Below, piece after piece: positions 24,258-33,232 of a stretch of 64,000 nt of DNA. The position numbers and the translations under genes were made by a program. The stretch is taken from the NCBI RefSeq assembly GCF_013375535.1, contig NZ_JABXJG010000001.1, positions 1,612,001 through 1,676,000 on the forward strand, written 5' to 3'. The first letter of the stretch is position 1. Every line of letters begins with the position of its first letter. The stretch comes from Sphingobium sp. 15-1. GTDB lineage: Bacteria > Pseudomonadota > Alphaproteobacteria > Sphingomonadales > Sphingomonadaceae. Below the pieces are notes generated by a model that was given only the letters and a program-made list of their open reading frames with translations, was not told the DNA's origin and searched no databases.

Positions 24258-24902
24258 TCAATCCCGCTGCCGGAATATCAACGATAGATTGTTCGCGGGC
24301 ATCTCAACCAGACGCCGAAATGCGAGCCCCTCCCCCTCGGCAATGGCGATCACATCTTCCAGCCGACGCAAGCCCCATTGCGGATCGCGTGCCTTGAGGG
24401 ATGCGTCGAAGGCCAGATTGCTCGGCGCGGTTTCGACATTATCCCGGAGATAAGGACCATAGAGGTAGAGCAGGCCGCCCGGCGGCAGCACGGCCCCCGC
24501 TCCCCTCGTCAACCCGAGCGTCGCTTCCCAGGGGCTGATGTGGACCATATTAATACACAGCACCGCATCCGCCTTTCCCACCGGCCAGTCAGCGCTCGCA
24601 TCGAGCCTGACCGGCGGGCTCACATTGGGTAATCCCGCTTCCACGCGCCATGCCTCGATGGAAGCCAGCGCCACAGGATCGGGGTCGCTCGGCTGCCAAT
24701 CGAGCATGCGCAGCGCAGCGGCGAAATGGATCGCATGCTCGCCGCTGCCGCTCGCCACCTCCAGCACAAGGCCGGAGGACGGCAGTTCCTGACGCAACAC
24801 CGACAATATGGCGTCACGGTTGCGCTCCGTCGCGGCGGCGTGGCGCTTCCCCGCCGCAACGGGGCCGGAACCGGGTTCCCACGGCTCCGGCCGATCCGTC
24901 AT
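24258..24902 (-). CDS. DUF938 family SAM-dependent methyltransferase-like protein
   Basis: Protein of 214 aa, the usual length of the DUF938 family. The N-terminal KRHAAATERNRDAIL and VLEVASGSGEHAIHFA (SAM-binding glycine loop) are signatures of that family. Next come WQPSDPDP and INMVHISPWEAT. The family has a Rossmann methyltransferase fold; substrates are unknown. Its ATG overlaps the gcvPB stop by 4 bp (ATGA), making it the last gene of the glycine cleavage operon here. Co-expression with one-carbon metabolism hints at a link but proves nothing. Confidence 0.88.
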   Translation of the reverse strand: MTDRPEPWEPGSGPVAAGKRHAAATERNRDAILSVLRQELPSSGLVLEVASGSGEHAIHFAAALRMLDWQPSDPDPVALASIEAWRVEAGLPNVSPPVRLDASADWPVGKADAVLCINMVHISPWEATLGLTRGAGAVLPPGGLLYLYGPYLRDNVETAPSNLAFDASLKARDPQWGLRRLEDVIAIAEGEGLAFRRLVEMPANNLSLIFRQRD

Positions 24903-26470
24903 TCGGCGGCTTCCGCCAGCGCGGGATCGGTCCAGGTCAGGACTGGCTTGCGCGCAGCCAGCGTCTCGTCCAGGCGGCGGCGCGGGGCGAAATAGGGCGC
25001 GCCCTTCAGCGCCTCGTCACCCGCCTTGGCGCGTTCGGCCAGACTGCGCAGCGCCAGGATGAACTGGTCGAGCGCCGCCTTGCTTTCCGTCTCGGTCGGT
25101 TCGACCAGCATCGCGCCATGGACGACCAGCGGGAAATACATGGTCATCGGGTGGAAGCCCTCGTCGATCAGCCCCTTAGCGATGTCGAGCGTGGTGAAGC
25201 CTTCCGCCAGCCCCTTGTCGCTGAACAGCGCCTCATGCATGCAGGGGCCGCTGCCGCCAAAGGGTGCGTCCAGCACATCGTCCAGGCTGCGCAGGATATA
25301 ATTGGCGTTCAGCACCGCGTCGCTCGCCACCTGCCGCAATCCGTCCGCGCCGTGGCTGAGGATATAGGTCAGGGCGCGGGTGAACATGCCCATCTGGCCG
25401 TGGAAGGCGACCATGCGGCCGAAGCTGCTGGCATGATGTTCGTCCGCCGTCTCTTCCTCGACCAGCACGAACTTGTCGCCCTGCTTTTCGACGAAGGGCA
25501 GCGGCGCGAAGGGGGCAAGCGCTTCGGACAACACCACCGGACCCGAACCCGGCCCGCCGCCGCCATGGGGCGTGGAGAAGGTCTTGTGCAGGTTGATGTG
25601 CATCGCGTCGACGCCCAGGTCGCCGGGGCGGACCCGGCCGACGATGGCGTTGAAGTTCGCGCCGTCGCAATAGACAAAGGCTCCGGCGGTGTGCACCGCG
25701 TCGGAGATCGTCTTCATGTCGCGCTCGAACAGGCCACAGGTATTGGGGTTGGTGATCATCACCGCCGCGACATCGGGGCCGAGGCGGGCCTTGAGGGCCT
25801 CCAGATCGACGCGACCGTCCGGGGTCGCGGGGATGTCCTCGACCTTATAGCCGCAGAAAGCCGCCGTGGCGGGATTGGTGCCATGGGCGCTTTCCGGCAC
25901 GAGGATGACGCTGCGCGCATCGCCCCGGGCTTCGAGCGCGGCGCGGATCGCCAGCAGGCCGCACAGCTCGCCATGCGCGCCCGCCTTGGGACTCATCGCG
26001 ACCGAATGCATGCCGGTCAGCGTCACCAGCCACTGCGCCAGCTCATGGATCACCGCCAACGCGCCCTGCACCGTCGATTGCGGCGCGAGCGGGTGGAGAT
26101 CCGCGAAACCGGGCATCCGCGCCACCTTCTCATTGAGGCGCGGGTTATGCTTCATCGTGCAGGAGCCGAGCGGGAACAGGCCCAGGTCGATGGCGTAGTT
26201 CTGGCGGCTGAGGCGCGTGTAATGGCGCACCGTCTCCTGCTCCGACAGGCCGGGCAGGCCGATCCCGTCGGTGCGGGCGAGATTGCCGAGGCGACTGGCG
26301 ACCTTGGGCGCTTCGGCAAAGTCGACGCCGGTGGTATCCGTCGAGCCGATCTCGAAGATCAGCGCTTCCTCCAGCATCAGCGCGCGGTTGCCGGTGGCGG
26401 TCGCGGGGGCGCCGCCGGCTTCGATGACGGCTTGCGGCGCGGTGGGGCGGCCTTCCTTCAACATGGTCAT
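24899..26470 (-). CDS. gcvPB: Glycine dehydrogenase (decarboxylating) subunit 2, P-protein beta
   Basis: C-terminal half of the split P-protein of the glycine cleavage system. It decarboxylates glycine with PLP and passes aminomethyl to lipoyl-GcvH. It is 523 aa. The PLP lysine is Lys296 in HINLHKTFS, followed by the glycine-rich PHGGGGPGSGPV. Upstream landmarks are LGSCTMKHNP and AGAHGELCGL. ATG at 26470 has AGGAG 8 nt upstream; the frame runs on to 26539 through repeat sequence. It works as a heterotetramer with GcvPA, encoded just upstream across a 154-bp gap that contains a palindromic repeat. Confidence 0.96.
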   Translation of the reverse strand: MTMLKEGRPTAPQAVIEAGGAPATATGNRALMLEEALIFEIGSTDTTGVDFAEAPKVASRLGNLARTDGIGLPGLSEQETVRHYTRLSRQNYAIDLGLFPLGSCTMKHNPRLNEKVARMPGFADLHPLAPQSTVQGALAVIHELAQWLVTLTGMHSVAMSPKAGAHGELCGLLAIRAALEARGDARSVILVPESAHGTNPATAAFCGYKVEDIPATPDGRVDLEALKARLGPDVAAVMITNPNTCGLFERDMKTISDAVHTAGAFVYCDGANFNAIVGRVRPGDLGVDAMHINLHKTFSTPHGGGGPGSGPVVLSEALAPFAPLPFVEKQGDKFVLVEEETADEHHASSFGRMVAFHGQMGMFTRALTYILSHGADGLRQVASDAVLNANYILRSLDDVLDAPFGGSGPCMHEALFSDKGLAEGFTTLDIAKGLIDEGFHPMTMYFPLVVHGAMLVEPTETESKAALDQFILALRSLAERAKAGDEALKGAPYFAPRRRLDETLAARKPVLTWTDPALAEAAE

Positions 26471-26494
26471 GCCGCAATCTCCTGAATCCAGAGG

Positions 26495-26607
26495 CCGTTC
26501 GCTTCGAGCGAAGTCGAGAAGCGGCAAGCGCACACGCATCGTTTCTCGACCTTGGCCTGTCCTGAGCGCCTGCCTTGGCAGGCAGTCGAAGGGCTCGAAA
26601 CGAACGG
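26495..26607. repeat. Composite palindromic repeat between gcvPA and gcvPB
   Basis: Left arm 26495-26520 (CCGTTCGCTTCGAGCGAAGT...) pairs imperfectly with 26591-26607, and additional inverted segments lie between. It is of the CCGTTCGGGCTGAGC family. It sits inside an operon, so it must be transcribed and may affect mRNA stability between the two P-protein genes. Confidence 0.7.
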
Positions 26608-26624
26608 AGGTTGGTTGCTATGCG

Positions 26625-27983
26625 TCATGCCAGTTCCTCCTCAAGCACCTTGGCAAAGGCTTCGATGTCCTCCGGCGTCACGGTTTCGGTGACGGCGACG
26701 ACCAAGCCGTTGCCGATCTCCGGCGCGTCCGGGAACAGGCGGCCCAGCGATACGCCGCCCAGCACGCCCCTGTCGGCCAGGGTGCGGACGACTTCGCGGG
26801 CGTCCTTCGACAGCACCAGCGTGAATTCGTTGAAGAAGCTGTCGTTGAGCAACTTCACACCCGGCACCTTGGCGAGACGGTCAGCCGCCTGACAGGCAAG
26901 CGCATGGTTGAGGCCCGCCAGTTCGCGCAGCCCCTTTTCGCCCAGCAGGGTCATATGGATGCTGAACGCCAGCGCGCAGAGGCCCGAATTGGTGCAGATG
27001 TTCGACGTCGCCTTTTCGCGGCGGATATGCTGCTCGCGGGTCGAAAGGGTCAGCACGAAGCCGCGCTTGCCCGCCGCGTCCACCGTCTCGCCGCACAGGC
27101 GGCCCGGCATCTGGCGGACATATTTCTGCTTGCACCCGAACAGGCCCAGATAGGGACCGCCGAATTGCAAGCCGACGCCGATGGACTGGCCTTCCCCGAC
27201 GACGATGTCCGCGCCCATGTGGCCCGGCGCCCGACAAGCGCCCAGCGCAACCGGCTCCGTCACGACGGCAACCAGCAGCGCGCCCGCCGCATGGGCAGCG
27301 TCCGCGAGCGGGGTCAGGTCAGCGATGCGGCCGAGAATGTCGGGATATTGGACGACGACGCAGCTCGTATCCTTGTCGATCCTGGCGATCAGCGCGTCGA
27401 TGTCCGTGGCAGCGTCCAGGGTCGGCGCTTCATGCACCAGCGCGTCGCCGGTGAACTTCGCCATGGTGTTGGCGACCGAGACATAATGGGGATGCAGGCC
27501 GGAGGAGAGGATCGCCTTGTCCCGCTTGGTGATGCGGCGGGCCATGCCGATCGCCTCCCAGCAGGCGGTCGAGCCGTCATACATGGAGGCGTTGGCGACA
27601 TCGCAGCCGAGCAGGCGCGCCACCTGCGTCTGGAATTCGAACAGCACCTGGAGCGTGCCCTGCGCGATTTCCGGCTGATAGGGCGTATAGGCGGTCAAGA
27701 ACTCGCCGCGCTGGATCAGATGATCGACGCTGGCGGGGACATGATGCCTGTAGGCGCCTGCGCCCAGGAAGAAGGGCGCCTCCCCTGCCGACAGATTTTT
27801 CCGCGCCAAAGCCGCCATATGGCGCTCGACCGCCAGCTCGCTGGCATGATCGGGTAGGCCTGCGATCTTGTCGGAAAGCCGGGCTTCGGCGGGGACGTCC
27901 ACGAACAGGTCATCGATGGAGGTCGCGCCGATGACAGACAGCATCTCCTGCCGGTCGGTGTCTGTAAGGGGTAGGTAGCGCAT
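26625..27983 (-). CDS. gcvPA: Glycine dehydrogenase (decarboxylating) subunit 1, P-protein alpha
   Basis: N-terminal half of the split glycine cleavage P-protein, 452 aa. It starts [15 protein letters not shown] and continues with [18 protein letters not shown] and [20 protein letters not shown], the strongest signatures of this subunit. It lacks the PLP lysine, which lies in GcvPB. The gene follows gcvH with a short gap holding a 28-bp hairpin repeat at 28000-28027, directly upstream of its start codon. Expression is expected from the riboswitch-controlled gcvT promoter. Confidence 0.96.
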   Translation of the reverse strand: MRYLPLTDTDRQEMLSVIGATSIDDLFVDVPAEARLSDKIAGLPDHASELAVERHMAALARKNLSAGEAPFFLGAGAYRHHVPASVDHLIQRGEFLTAYTPYQPEIAQGTLQVLFEFQTQVARLLGCDVANASMYDGSTACWEAIGMARRITKRDKAILSSGLHPHYVSVANTMAKFTGDALVHEAPTLDAATDIDALIARIDKDTSCVVVQYPDILGRIADLTPLADAAHAAGALLVAVVTEPVALGACRAPGHMGADIVVGEGQSIGVGLQFGGPYLGLFGCKQKYVRQMPGRLCGETVDAAGKRGFVLTLSTREQHIRREKATSNICTNSGLCALAFSIHMTLLGEKGLRELAGLNHALACQAADRLAKVPGVKLLNDSFFNEFTLVLSKDAREVVRTLADRGVLGGVSLGRLFPDAPEIGNGLVVAVTETVTPEDIEAFAKVLEEELA

Positions 27984-27999
27984 GATGTTTTCCTGCGGG

Positions 28000-28027
28000 C
28001 GTCATCCCCGCCTTCGCGGGGATGACG
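28000..28027. repeat. Short perfect hairpin repeat between gcvH and gcvPA
   Basis: Perfect 12-bp stem (CGTCATCCCCGC with GCGGGGATGACG) and a 4-nt CTTC loop. It belongs to the same family as the repeat inserted in murD (43667-43759). It lies 17 bp upstream of gcvPA within the operon. Confidence 0.85.
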
Positions 28028-28036
28028 ATGATAAGA

Positions 28037-28408
28037 TCAGAGCGAGGCCACGAACTTCTTGTAGGCGGCTTCGTTCATCAGGCCTTCCAGCTCGCTCGCA
28101 TCGGCAATGCGCAGCTTGAAGAACCAGCCGTCTTCCTCGGCGTCGCTGTTCACCAGCGCGGGTTCATCCTCCAGCGCGCCGTTGGTCTCGACGACTTCGC
28201 CGGAGATCGGCGCATAGACGTCCGAAGCGGCCTTGACCGACTCCACGACGGCGGCGTCGTCGCCCTTTTCGAAGCTGGTGCCTTCGGCGGGCAGTTCGAC
28301 GAACACGATGTCGCCCAACTGTTCCTGCGCATAGTCGGTGATGCCGACGGTGGCGATTTCGCCCTCGACATCGATCCATTCATGTTCGTCGGTGAAATAA
28401 CGGCTCAT
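28037..28408 (-). CDS. gcvH: Glycine cleavage system H protein
   Basis: Lipoyl-carrying shuttle protein of the glycine cleavage system, 123 aa. It opens [14 protein letters not shown], and the lipoyl lysine is Lys59 in [13 protein letters not shown]. The C-terminus includes [12 protein letters not shown] at 28408 has GGGGAG 7 nt upstream; the longer frame adds only five residues. Encoded second in the operon, 59 bp after gcvT. Confidence 0.96.
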   Translation of the reverse strand: MSRYFTDEHEWIDVEGEIATVGITDYAQEQLGDIVFVELPAEGTSFEKGDDAAVVESVKAASDVYAPISGEVVETNGALEDEPALVNSDAEEDGWFFKLRIADASELEGLMNEAAYKKFVASL

Positions 28409-28467
28409 GGATTTACTCCCCACGGAATGATTTTCTTGAAAATCATGACCAACAAAAACCAGGAAAA

Positions 28468-29634
28468 TTACGCCTTGCGGCGGTAACGATGCGGCACGAA
28501 CGGCATCGGCGCGACGGTGGCGGCGATACGCTTGCCACGCACCTCGATCTCCAGCGCCTCGCCCAGCCCGGCATGCGGCAGGCTGACCCAGCCCATGGCG
28601 ATCGGCGCGCCCACGGTCGGCGCGAAGCCGCCCGAAGTGACCTCTCCCACCAGCACGTCGCCCGCATAGATGGCCGCGCCTTCGCGGGCCGGCAGCCGGC
28701 CTTCGATCTTAAGTCCCACCCGCTTGGACCCCGGCCCGTCGGCCAGTTCCTTCATCACGCGGGCATGGCCGATGAAGCCGCCTTCCTCGCGGCGGCGCTT
28801 CTGGATGGCGAAGCCCAGATCGGCGCCGATGGTGCTGACGGCGGGCGTCAGATCATGGCCATAGAGCGGCAGCCCCGCCTCAAGGCGCAGCGAATCCCGC
28901 GCGCCAAGGCCGATCGGCTTCACCTGCGGCAGTTCGCAGAGCGCGTCCGCCAGCAACGTCACGTCCCCGGCCGGAACGCTGATTTCAAAGCCATCCTCGC
29001 CGGTATAGCCCGAACGGCTGATCCACAGCGGCACGCCGCGCCAGACGAACGGCCCGGACTGCATGAAGACCAGATCGGCGGTTTCGGGGATCAGGCTGGC
29101 AAGCGCCTCGCCCGCTTTCGGACCTTGCAGGGCGAGCAGGGCCTGCTCGTCCATATGGTTCATCACGACCTCATCGGGCAGATGCTCGATCATCCAGCCG
29201 ATGTCGTCATATTTGGTCGCGCCGTTGACGACCATATAGACATCCGCGCCGTCAAACGCGCCCCCCTCTTCGTCTTTGGCGCCAAGACGCGACACCATCA
29301 GGTCGTCAAGAATGCCGCCCTCTTCATCGAGCAGCATCGAATAGCGCTGGCGGAACGGCTTCAACCCCTTGATGTCGCTCGGCAGAAGCATTTCCAGCGC
29401 CTCGTCCACGCCCTCGCCGGAGAAGGTCAACTGCCCCATATGGCTGACATCGAACAGCCCCGCATGCTCGCGGGTCCAGGCATGCTCGGCCATGATGCCT
29501 TCATATTGGATCGGCATATGATAGCCCGCAAAGCCGACCATGCGCGCGCCCTTCGCCCGATGCCAGGCGTCAAGCGGCAAGTCCTGCAGCGGCAATTCTT
29601 CTTCGATATGGGCGATGTCGTCATTGCCGGACAT
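28468..29634 (-). CDS. gcvT: Glycine cleavage system aminomethyltransferase (T protein)
   Basis: Transfers the methylene group from lipoyl-GcvH to tetrahydrofolate and releases ammonia. It is 388 aa. Landmarks: [29 protein letters not shown], the folate-domain [14 protein letters not shown] and the catalytic-Asp region around [22 protein letters not shown] at 29634 is preferred because the upstream in-frame stretch is leader sequence. It is the first gene of gcvT-gcvH-gcvPA-gcvPB-DUF938 and lies 75 nt downstream of a tandem glycine riboswitch. Confidence 0.95.
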   Translation of the reverse strand: MSGNDDIAHIEEELPLQDLPLDAWHRAKGARMVGFAGYHMPIQYEGIMAEHAWTREHAGLFDVSHMGQLTFSGEGVDEALEMLLPSDIKGLKPFRQRYSMLLDEEGGILDDLMVSRLGAKDEEGGAFDGADVYMVVNGATKYDDIGWMIEHLPDEVVMNHMDEQALLALQGPKAGEALASLIPETADLVFMQSGPFVWRGVPLWISRSGYTGEDGFEISVPAGDVTLLADALCELPQVKPIGLGARDSLRLEAGLPLYGHDLTPAVSTIGADLGFAIQKRRREEGGFIGHARVMKELADGPGSKRVGLKIEGRLPAREGAAIYAGDVLVGEVTSGGFAPTVGAPIAMGWVSLPHAGLGEALEIEVRGKRIAATVAPMPFVPHRYRRKA

Positions 29635-29708
29635 AGGGGCGGCCTTTCCATGCGAGGGTCGTTGGCGACAAACGCGCCTGCCCGGAATCGGACCGCAAGC
29701 GCCTGCCA

Positions 29709-29907
29709 CCCCCTCTGTCACGGAACCTGAGAGCTTTGACCACCGATCATTCGACCGGACGGCTTACCCCTTCGGTGGGACGGCGATCAAACCGTCCGCT
29801 TTCCAGAGTGCCTGCCCATGATGCGGTCCTTTGGCCTGAGAGATTCCGGGGCGGTTGCTCCTTCGGCGACGGGGTGGCCTGAAAGGCTTCCCATGCTCTC
29901 CCGCATC
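29709..29907 (-). promoter_or_regulatory. Tandem glycine riboswitch upstream of gcvT
   Basis: The minus-strand leader of gcvT holds two aptamers in series. Aptamer 1 starts GCGGGAGAGC (29904-29895), has CGCCGAAGGAGCAA and ends with CTCTCAGG (29842-29835). Aptamer 2 starts near ACTCTGGAAAGC, has CACCGAAGGGGTAAGCC, a second CTCTCAGG (29733-29726) and the closing GACAGAGGGG. These are the conserved glycine-aptamer elements, twice. Glycine binding normally turns the downstream gcv operon on. I could not identify a clear terminator or anti-terminator between 29709 and the gcvT start at 29634, so control may act on translation. This fills the 350-bp gcvT-dgt gap. Confidence 0.93.
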
Positions 29908-29984
29908 AAGTCCGGAGTCGAATCCTCAACGCCGGAGACCTCTTCGCATTGCGTCAAACGCGGCCCGCCGTCAATCGGGCAATA

Positions 29985-31142
29985 TCAGGCCATTTCCAGC
30001 GGGCCGAAGATTTCGGCATGGCGCTTCTCCGCATAGCGATCGGTCATGCCGGCGATGAAATCCGCGATATGGCGGCTGCGCTGCGGTTCGGACGAGACGC
30101 AATCGGCGCGCCATTCCTCAGGCATCAGCTTCGGATCGGCCTGATAGGCGCGGAAGAGATCGATCACGATCACCCTCGCCCGGTCGGCCGCCGCAAGCTG
30201 CGAGGGATGGTGGTAGAGCGTCGCATACATGAAGCGCTTGAGTTCGCGCTCCTGCGCCGCCAGTTCGGGCGAGAAGGCGACCAGCGTGCGCCCCGCGGCA
30301 CGAACATCGTCGACCGTTTTCACGCCCGATTCCGCGATATTGGCGCGGGTGGCGGCGATCAGGTCGTTCGCCATGACGCCGATCTGCTCGCGCACCAGTT
30401 CGCGCAGCAGCCGATCCTGAGGCACGTCGGGATAACGGCCGCGCACCCGATCCCAGCATGTCTTGACCAGGGGGATGGTCAGCAACTGTTCCAGGCTCAG
30501 CAATCCGGCGCGCAGGCCGTCGTCGATGTCGTGATTGTCATAGGCGATGTCGTCCGCGATCGCGGCCAACTGCGCCTCCAGCGAGGCATGGCTCGGCAGG
30601 TCGAGCGGAAACAGCCCGTCCACCTCCCGCATCGCCCAGCCGGGGCGGATGACCGGACCATTATGCTTGGCCAGCCCCTCCAGCATCTCCCAGCTCAAAT
30701 TCAGCCCCCGGAACAAGGGATAGGGGCTTTCGAGCAGCATCAGCGTGCGCAGCGTGTGCGCATTGTGATCGAAGCCGCCATGCTCCTCCAGCGCCGCCTC
30801 CAGCGCATCCTCGCCCGCATGGCCGAAGGGCGGATGGCCGATGTCATGGGCCAGGCAGAGCGCTTCGGTGAGATCTTCGTTCAGGCCCAGCGTCCGCGCC
30901 GTGGTGCGGCCGATCTGCGCCACCTCCAGACTGTGGGTCAGGCGCACGCGGAAATGATCGCCGTCGGGCGAGACGAACACCTGCGTCTTGTGCCGCAGGC
31001 GGCGGAAGGCGATGGAGTGGATGATCCGGTCGCGATCACGCTGAAACATGTCGCGGGGGCCGCGCATCTCGCCGCCGGGTTCGGCGTGGAGGCGGCCGCG
31101 ACTCCTGTCGGGATGCGAGGCGTAGGAAGCAAGCAGCGTCAT
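29985..31142 (-). CDS. dgt: Deoxyguanosinetriphosphate triphosphohydrolase-like protein
   Basis: HD-domain dNTP triphosphohydrolase that converts dGTP (or other dNTPs) to nucleoside and triphosphate. It is 385 aa, the type-2 (shorter) class of Dgt. The metal-binding HD motif is LAHDIGHPPFGHAGE, preceded by HSIAFRRLRHKTQVF and RLTHSLEVAQIGR (first His of the HD set), with DDIAYDNHDIDDG providing the later Asp. It lies between the glycine riboswitch and the TPR/SPOR gene. The 68-bp gap to the latter carries three GANTC sites. Confidence 0.92.
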   Translation of the reverse strand: MTLLASYASHPDRSRGRLHAEPGGEMRGPRDMFQRDRDRIIHSIAFRRLRHKTQVFVSPDGDHFRVRLTHSLEVAQIGRTTARTLGLNEDLTEALCLAHDIGHPPFGHAGEDALEAALEEHGGFDHNAHTLRTLMLLESPYPLFRGLNLSWEMLEGLAKHNGPVIRPGWAMREVDGLFPLDLPSHASLEAQLAAIADDIAYDNHDIDDGLRAGLLSLEQLLTIPLVKTCWDRVRGRYPDVPQDRLLRELVREQIGVMANDLIAATRANIAESGVKTVDDVRAAGRTLVAFSPELAAQERELKRFMYATLYHHPSQLAAADRARVIVIDLFRAYQADPKLMPEEWRADCVSSEPQRSRHIADFIAGMTDRYAEKRHAEIFGPLEMA

Positions 31143-31210
31143 GCTGCGCCCTTTAGAGCTGTTTTCTGCAATTTTCGACTCGTCAGATAATCCATCCGAC
31201 TCGAATCGCC

Positions 31211-33109
31211 CTATTTGGCCGGGAGCCGTTCGACCACCTCCCCGGCATCGCTTTTCCAGGCGAACACGTCCGCGCCCGCCGATTTTAGCTTGTCCTCCAG
31301 CGCCTTGGCGCGGGTGAAGCTGCTGAACGGGCCGACCAGCAGGCGGTTGGTCCGGCCCCAGCCCGCCACCCAGGCGTCCTGGGGCTCGAGCGAATCATAT
31401 TTTTTGCGCAGCCCCTTCATGGTGAAGGCCAGCGCGCCCTTATTCGCGCCCGTACCCACCTGAAGCCAGTTGCGCGAGGGATTGGCGGCCAAGCGCGCCT
31501 TTTCCTCGGCGGCCTTCTTCTTTTCCTCAGCCAATTGCTTCGCCTTGGCGTCGGCTTCGGCCTTTGCCTTGGCGGCGGCGGCCTTCTTCGCCTTTTCCGC
31601 GGCAGCGGCGGCGGCCGTTTCGCGTTGGGCGCGGCGGGCGGCCTGCATCTGCGCGATTTCGGACAGGTCGACCGCGACGACGCTCGATTGACGCTCCGAT
31701 TCCGGGACATCGATGGCGTGGATGATGTCGGCCAGCGACCGGGTCACGGCGGGATCGATCTGCGCGGTTGATGCAGGCGCGGCTTCAGCCACGGTGGCGG
31801 GAGGAGCAGCGGGCGGCGCGGCGGGAGGCGCGGCAGTGAACGCCGGCTCCGGCGCGCTCTGTGGTTGCGGTTGCGGTTGGGGTTGCGGTTGGGGCTGGGA
31901 CTGCGGCTGGGATTGGGGCACGGGCGAACGAGGCGCGGACGCCTGCGCCAGCGTGATCGCGTTGAGCTGGCTGGCCGGCGGGTTGGCGGGCGTTGTGGGC
32001 TGGGCCGGGACGGACTCGAAGCCGGGCGCGGGCGGCCCCTGCACATTCGCGGCGGGAACCGTGGTCTGGGGAGCCGGACGGGGCGCGGCTTGAGGCGCGG
32101 ATGCGGGGGGCTGCGCCGGTCCGGCGACGGCTTCCCGCCTTGGCTGCGGCTGATAGGAAGGTTGCGCCGCGGCCACGCGGGGCGGCCCTTCCGCTTGGGC
32201 AAGCGTGGCGCTGCCCGTCCCATTGCGGCGCGAACGGCGATCCTGCCGCGCCGTCCGGGCAGGTTGCGGGGTCTCGGCAACCGGCGGCCTGACGGTGGGC
32301 GCGGCCGATGCGAAAGCCGGGGGCGTCGGCGTCACGGCGACGATGGTCGTGCCGACATTGGCCGGGAAATGCCCGAAATGCACCGCCGCCGCTTTCTGGG
32401 CTGCCGTCAGATAGGGCATTTTCTGCATATAGGGCAGGATCGCGGTGGCGAGCTGCGACGGCATGGTCTGCTCCGCGATCTTCTTCGCGTCCGCCTGGCG
32501 GTTGTTCATCGCCAGGATGAAGGCGCGGTACCGCCAGGCGGCGCGGTCGCTCTTGTAGAGCAGCGGTTTCAGCACCCGTTCCGCCGCATCGACCTGGCCC
32601 GATATGCCAAGGGACGCCGCGTAGCGATGGGTCAGTTCCACATCGTCGGGCGTTCGCTGGAGCGCGGCCTGATAATCGCGCTGCGCCCCGGCCTGATCGC
32701 CGGTCATGTCCCTGGCAAGACCGCGATCGGACAGCAGCGTCGCTTCGGGATAGCCCAGCCGGACCGCCTGATCGAACAGGCGCAAGGCTTCACCCGGATT
32801 CTGGTTCTTGAGCATGACCCGCGCCAGCCCGGCCTTCACCTTGCCGTTATTGGGCTGGAGCGTGTCGGCGCGCGCGAAAAAGCCAGCCGCCGCCCGCGCA
32901 TCGTCCATGTCGAGCGCCGCCTCGCCCGCGCCGATCAATGCCGCCACGTCCCGCGGATTGGACGCCAGCCGGGCGAGATTATTGTTGAGATTCTCGCCGC
33001 TGGAAGGGCGGATCGCCTGCACCTGAGCGGGTTGCGCCAAAAGGGGCCGTTCCAAGGCGGTGCCCGCTAGAAGCAGCCCGCCGAGAATCCATATGTCATA
33101 ACGTCTCAC
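31211..33109 (-). CDS. TPR and SPOR domain protein
   Basis: Secreted or periplasmic protein of 632 aa. A signal peptide is likely at residues 1-25 (LGGLLLAGTALERPLLAQ). Residues about 40-215 carry tandem TPR-like repeats, e.g. DMDDARAAAGFFARADTLQPNN. A low-complexity linker of Pro, Gln and Ala follows (about 280-470), including a (Q-P)n run near 410-422. An Ala/Lys-rich coiled-coil segment (about 495-555) precedes a C-terminal SPOR domain (about 556-632, NWLQVGTGANKGALAFTM...LLVGPFSSFTRAKALEDKL), which binds denuded glycan at division sites. It lies just downstream of ftsZ beyond a terminator. A role in septal wall handling is inferred. Confidence 0.85.
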   Translation of the reverse strand: MRRYDIWILGGLLLAGTALERPLLAQPAQVQAIRPSSGENLNNNLARLASNPRDVAALIGAGEAALDMDDARAAAGFFARADTLQPNNGKVKAGLARVMLKNQNPGEALRLFDQAVRLGYPEATLLSDRGLARDMTGDQAGAQRDYQAALQRTPDDVELTHRYAASLGISGQVDAAERVLKPLLYKSDRAAWRYRAFILAMNNRQADAKKIAEQTMPSQLATAILPYMQKMPYLTAAQKAAAVHFGHFPANVGTTIVAVTPTPPAFASAAPTVRPPVAETPQPARTARQDRRSRRNGTGSATLAQAEGPPRVAAAQPSYQPQPRREAVAGPAQPPASAPQAAPRPAPQTTVPAANVQGPPAPGFESVPAQPTTPANPPASQLNAITLAQASAPRSPVPQSQPQSQPQPQPQPQPQPQSAPEPAFTAAPPAAPPAAPPATVAEAAPASTAQIDPAVTRSLADIIHAIDVPESERQSSVVAVDLSEIAQMQAARRAQRETAAAAAAEKAKKAAAAKAKAEADAKAKQLAEEKKKAAEEKARLAANPSRNWLQVGTGANKGALAFTMKGLRKKYDSLEPQDAWVAGWGRTNRLLVGPFSSFTRAKALEDKLKSAGADVFAWKSDAGEVVERLPAK

Positions 33110-33156
33110 AGACAGCCCTTTAGCGGAAGGAGGCGGGGCAAGGGAATATGCGACAA

Positions 33157-33199
33157 GAAAAAGCGCGCCCGGTTGCCCATGGCAGCCGATGGCGCGCTT
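33157..33199 (-). terminator. Rho-independent terminator after ftsZ
   Basis: Read on the minus strand: stem AAGCGCGCC pairing with GGCGCGCTT, with a second inner stem around CATGG, followed by TTTTTCTT. It lies 34 bp past the ftsZ stop and before the TPR/SPOR gene, marking the end of the dcw cluster transcript. Confidence 0.8.
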
Positions 33200-33232
33200 G
33201 TTCTGGCGGGCGGGGCCGAAACCCGCGCCGGA

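Noticed and set aside
29818..30036. Small ORF in the gcvT leader
   Set aside because: It lies in the glycine riboswitch, on the opposite strand; RNA structure explains the conservation-like motifs.
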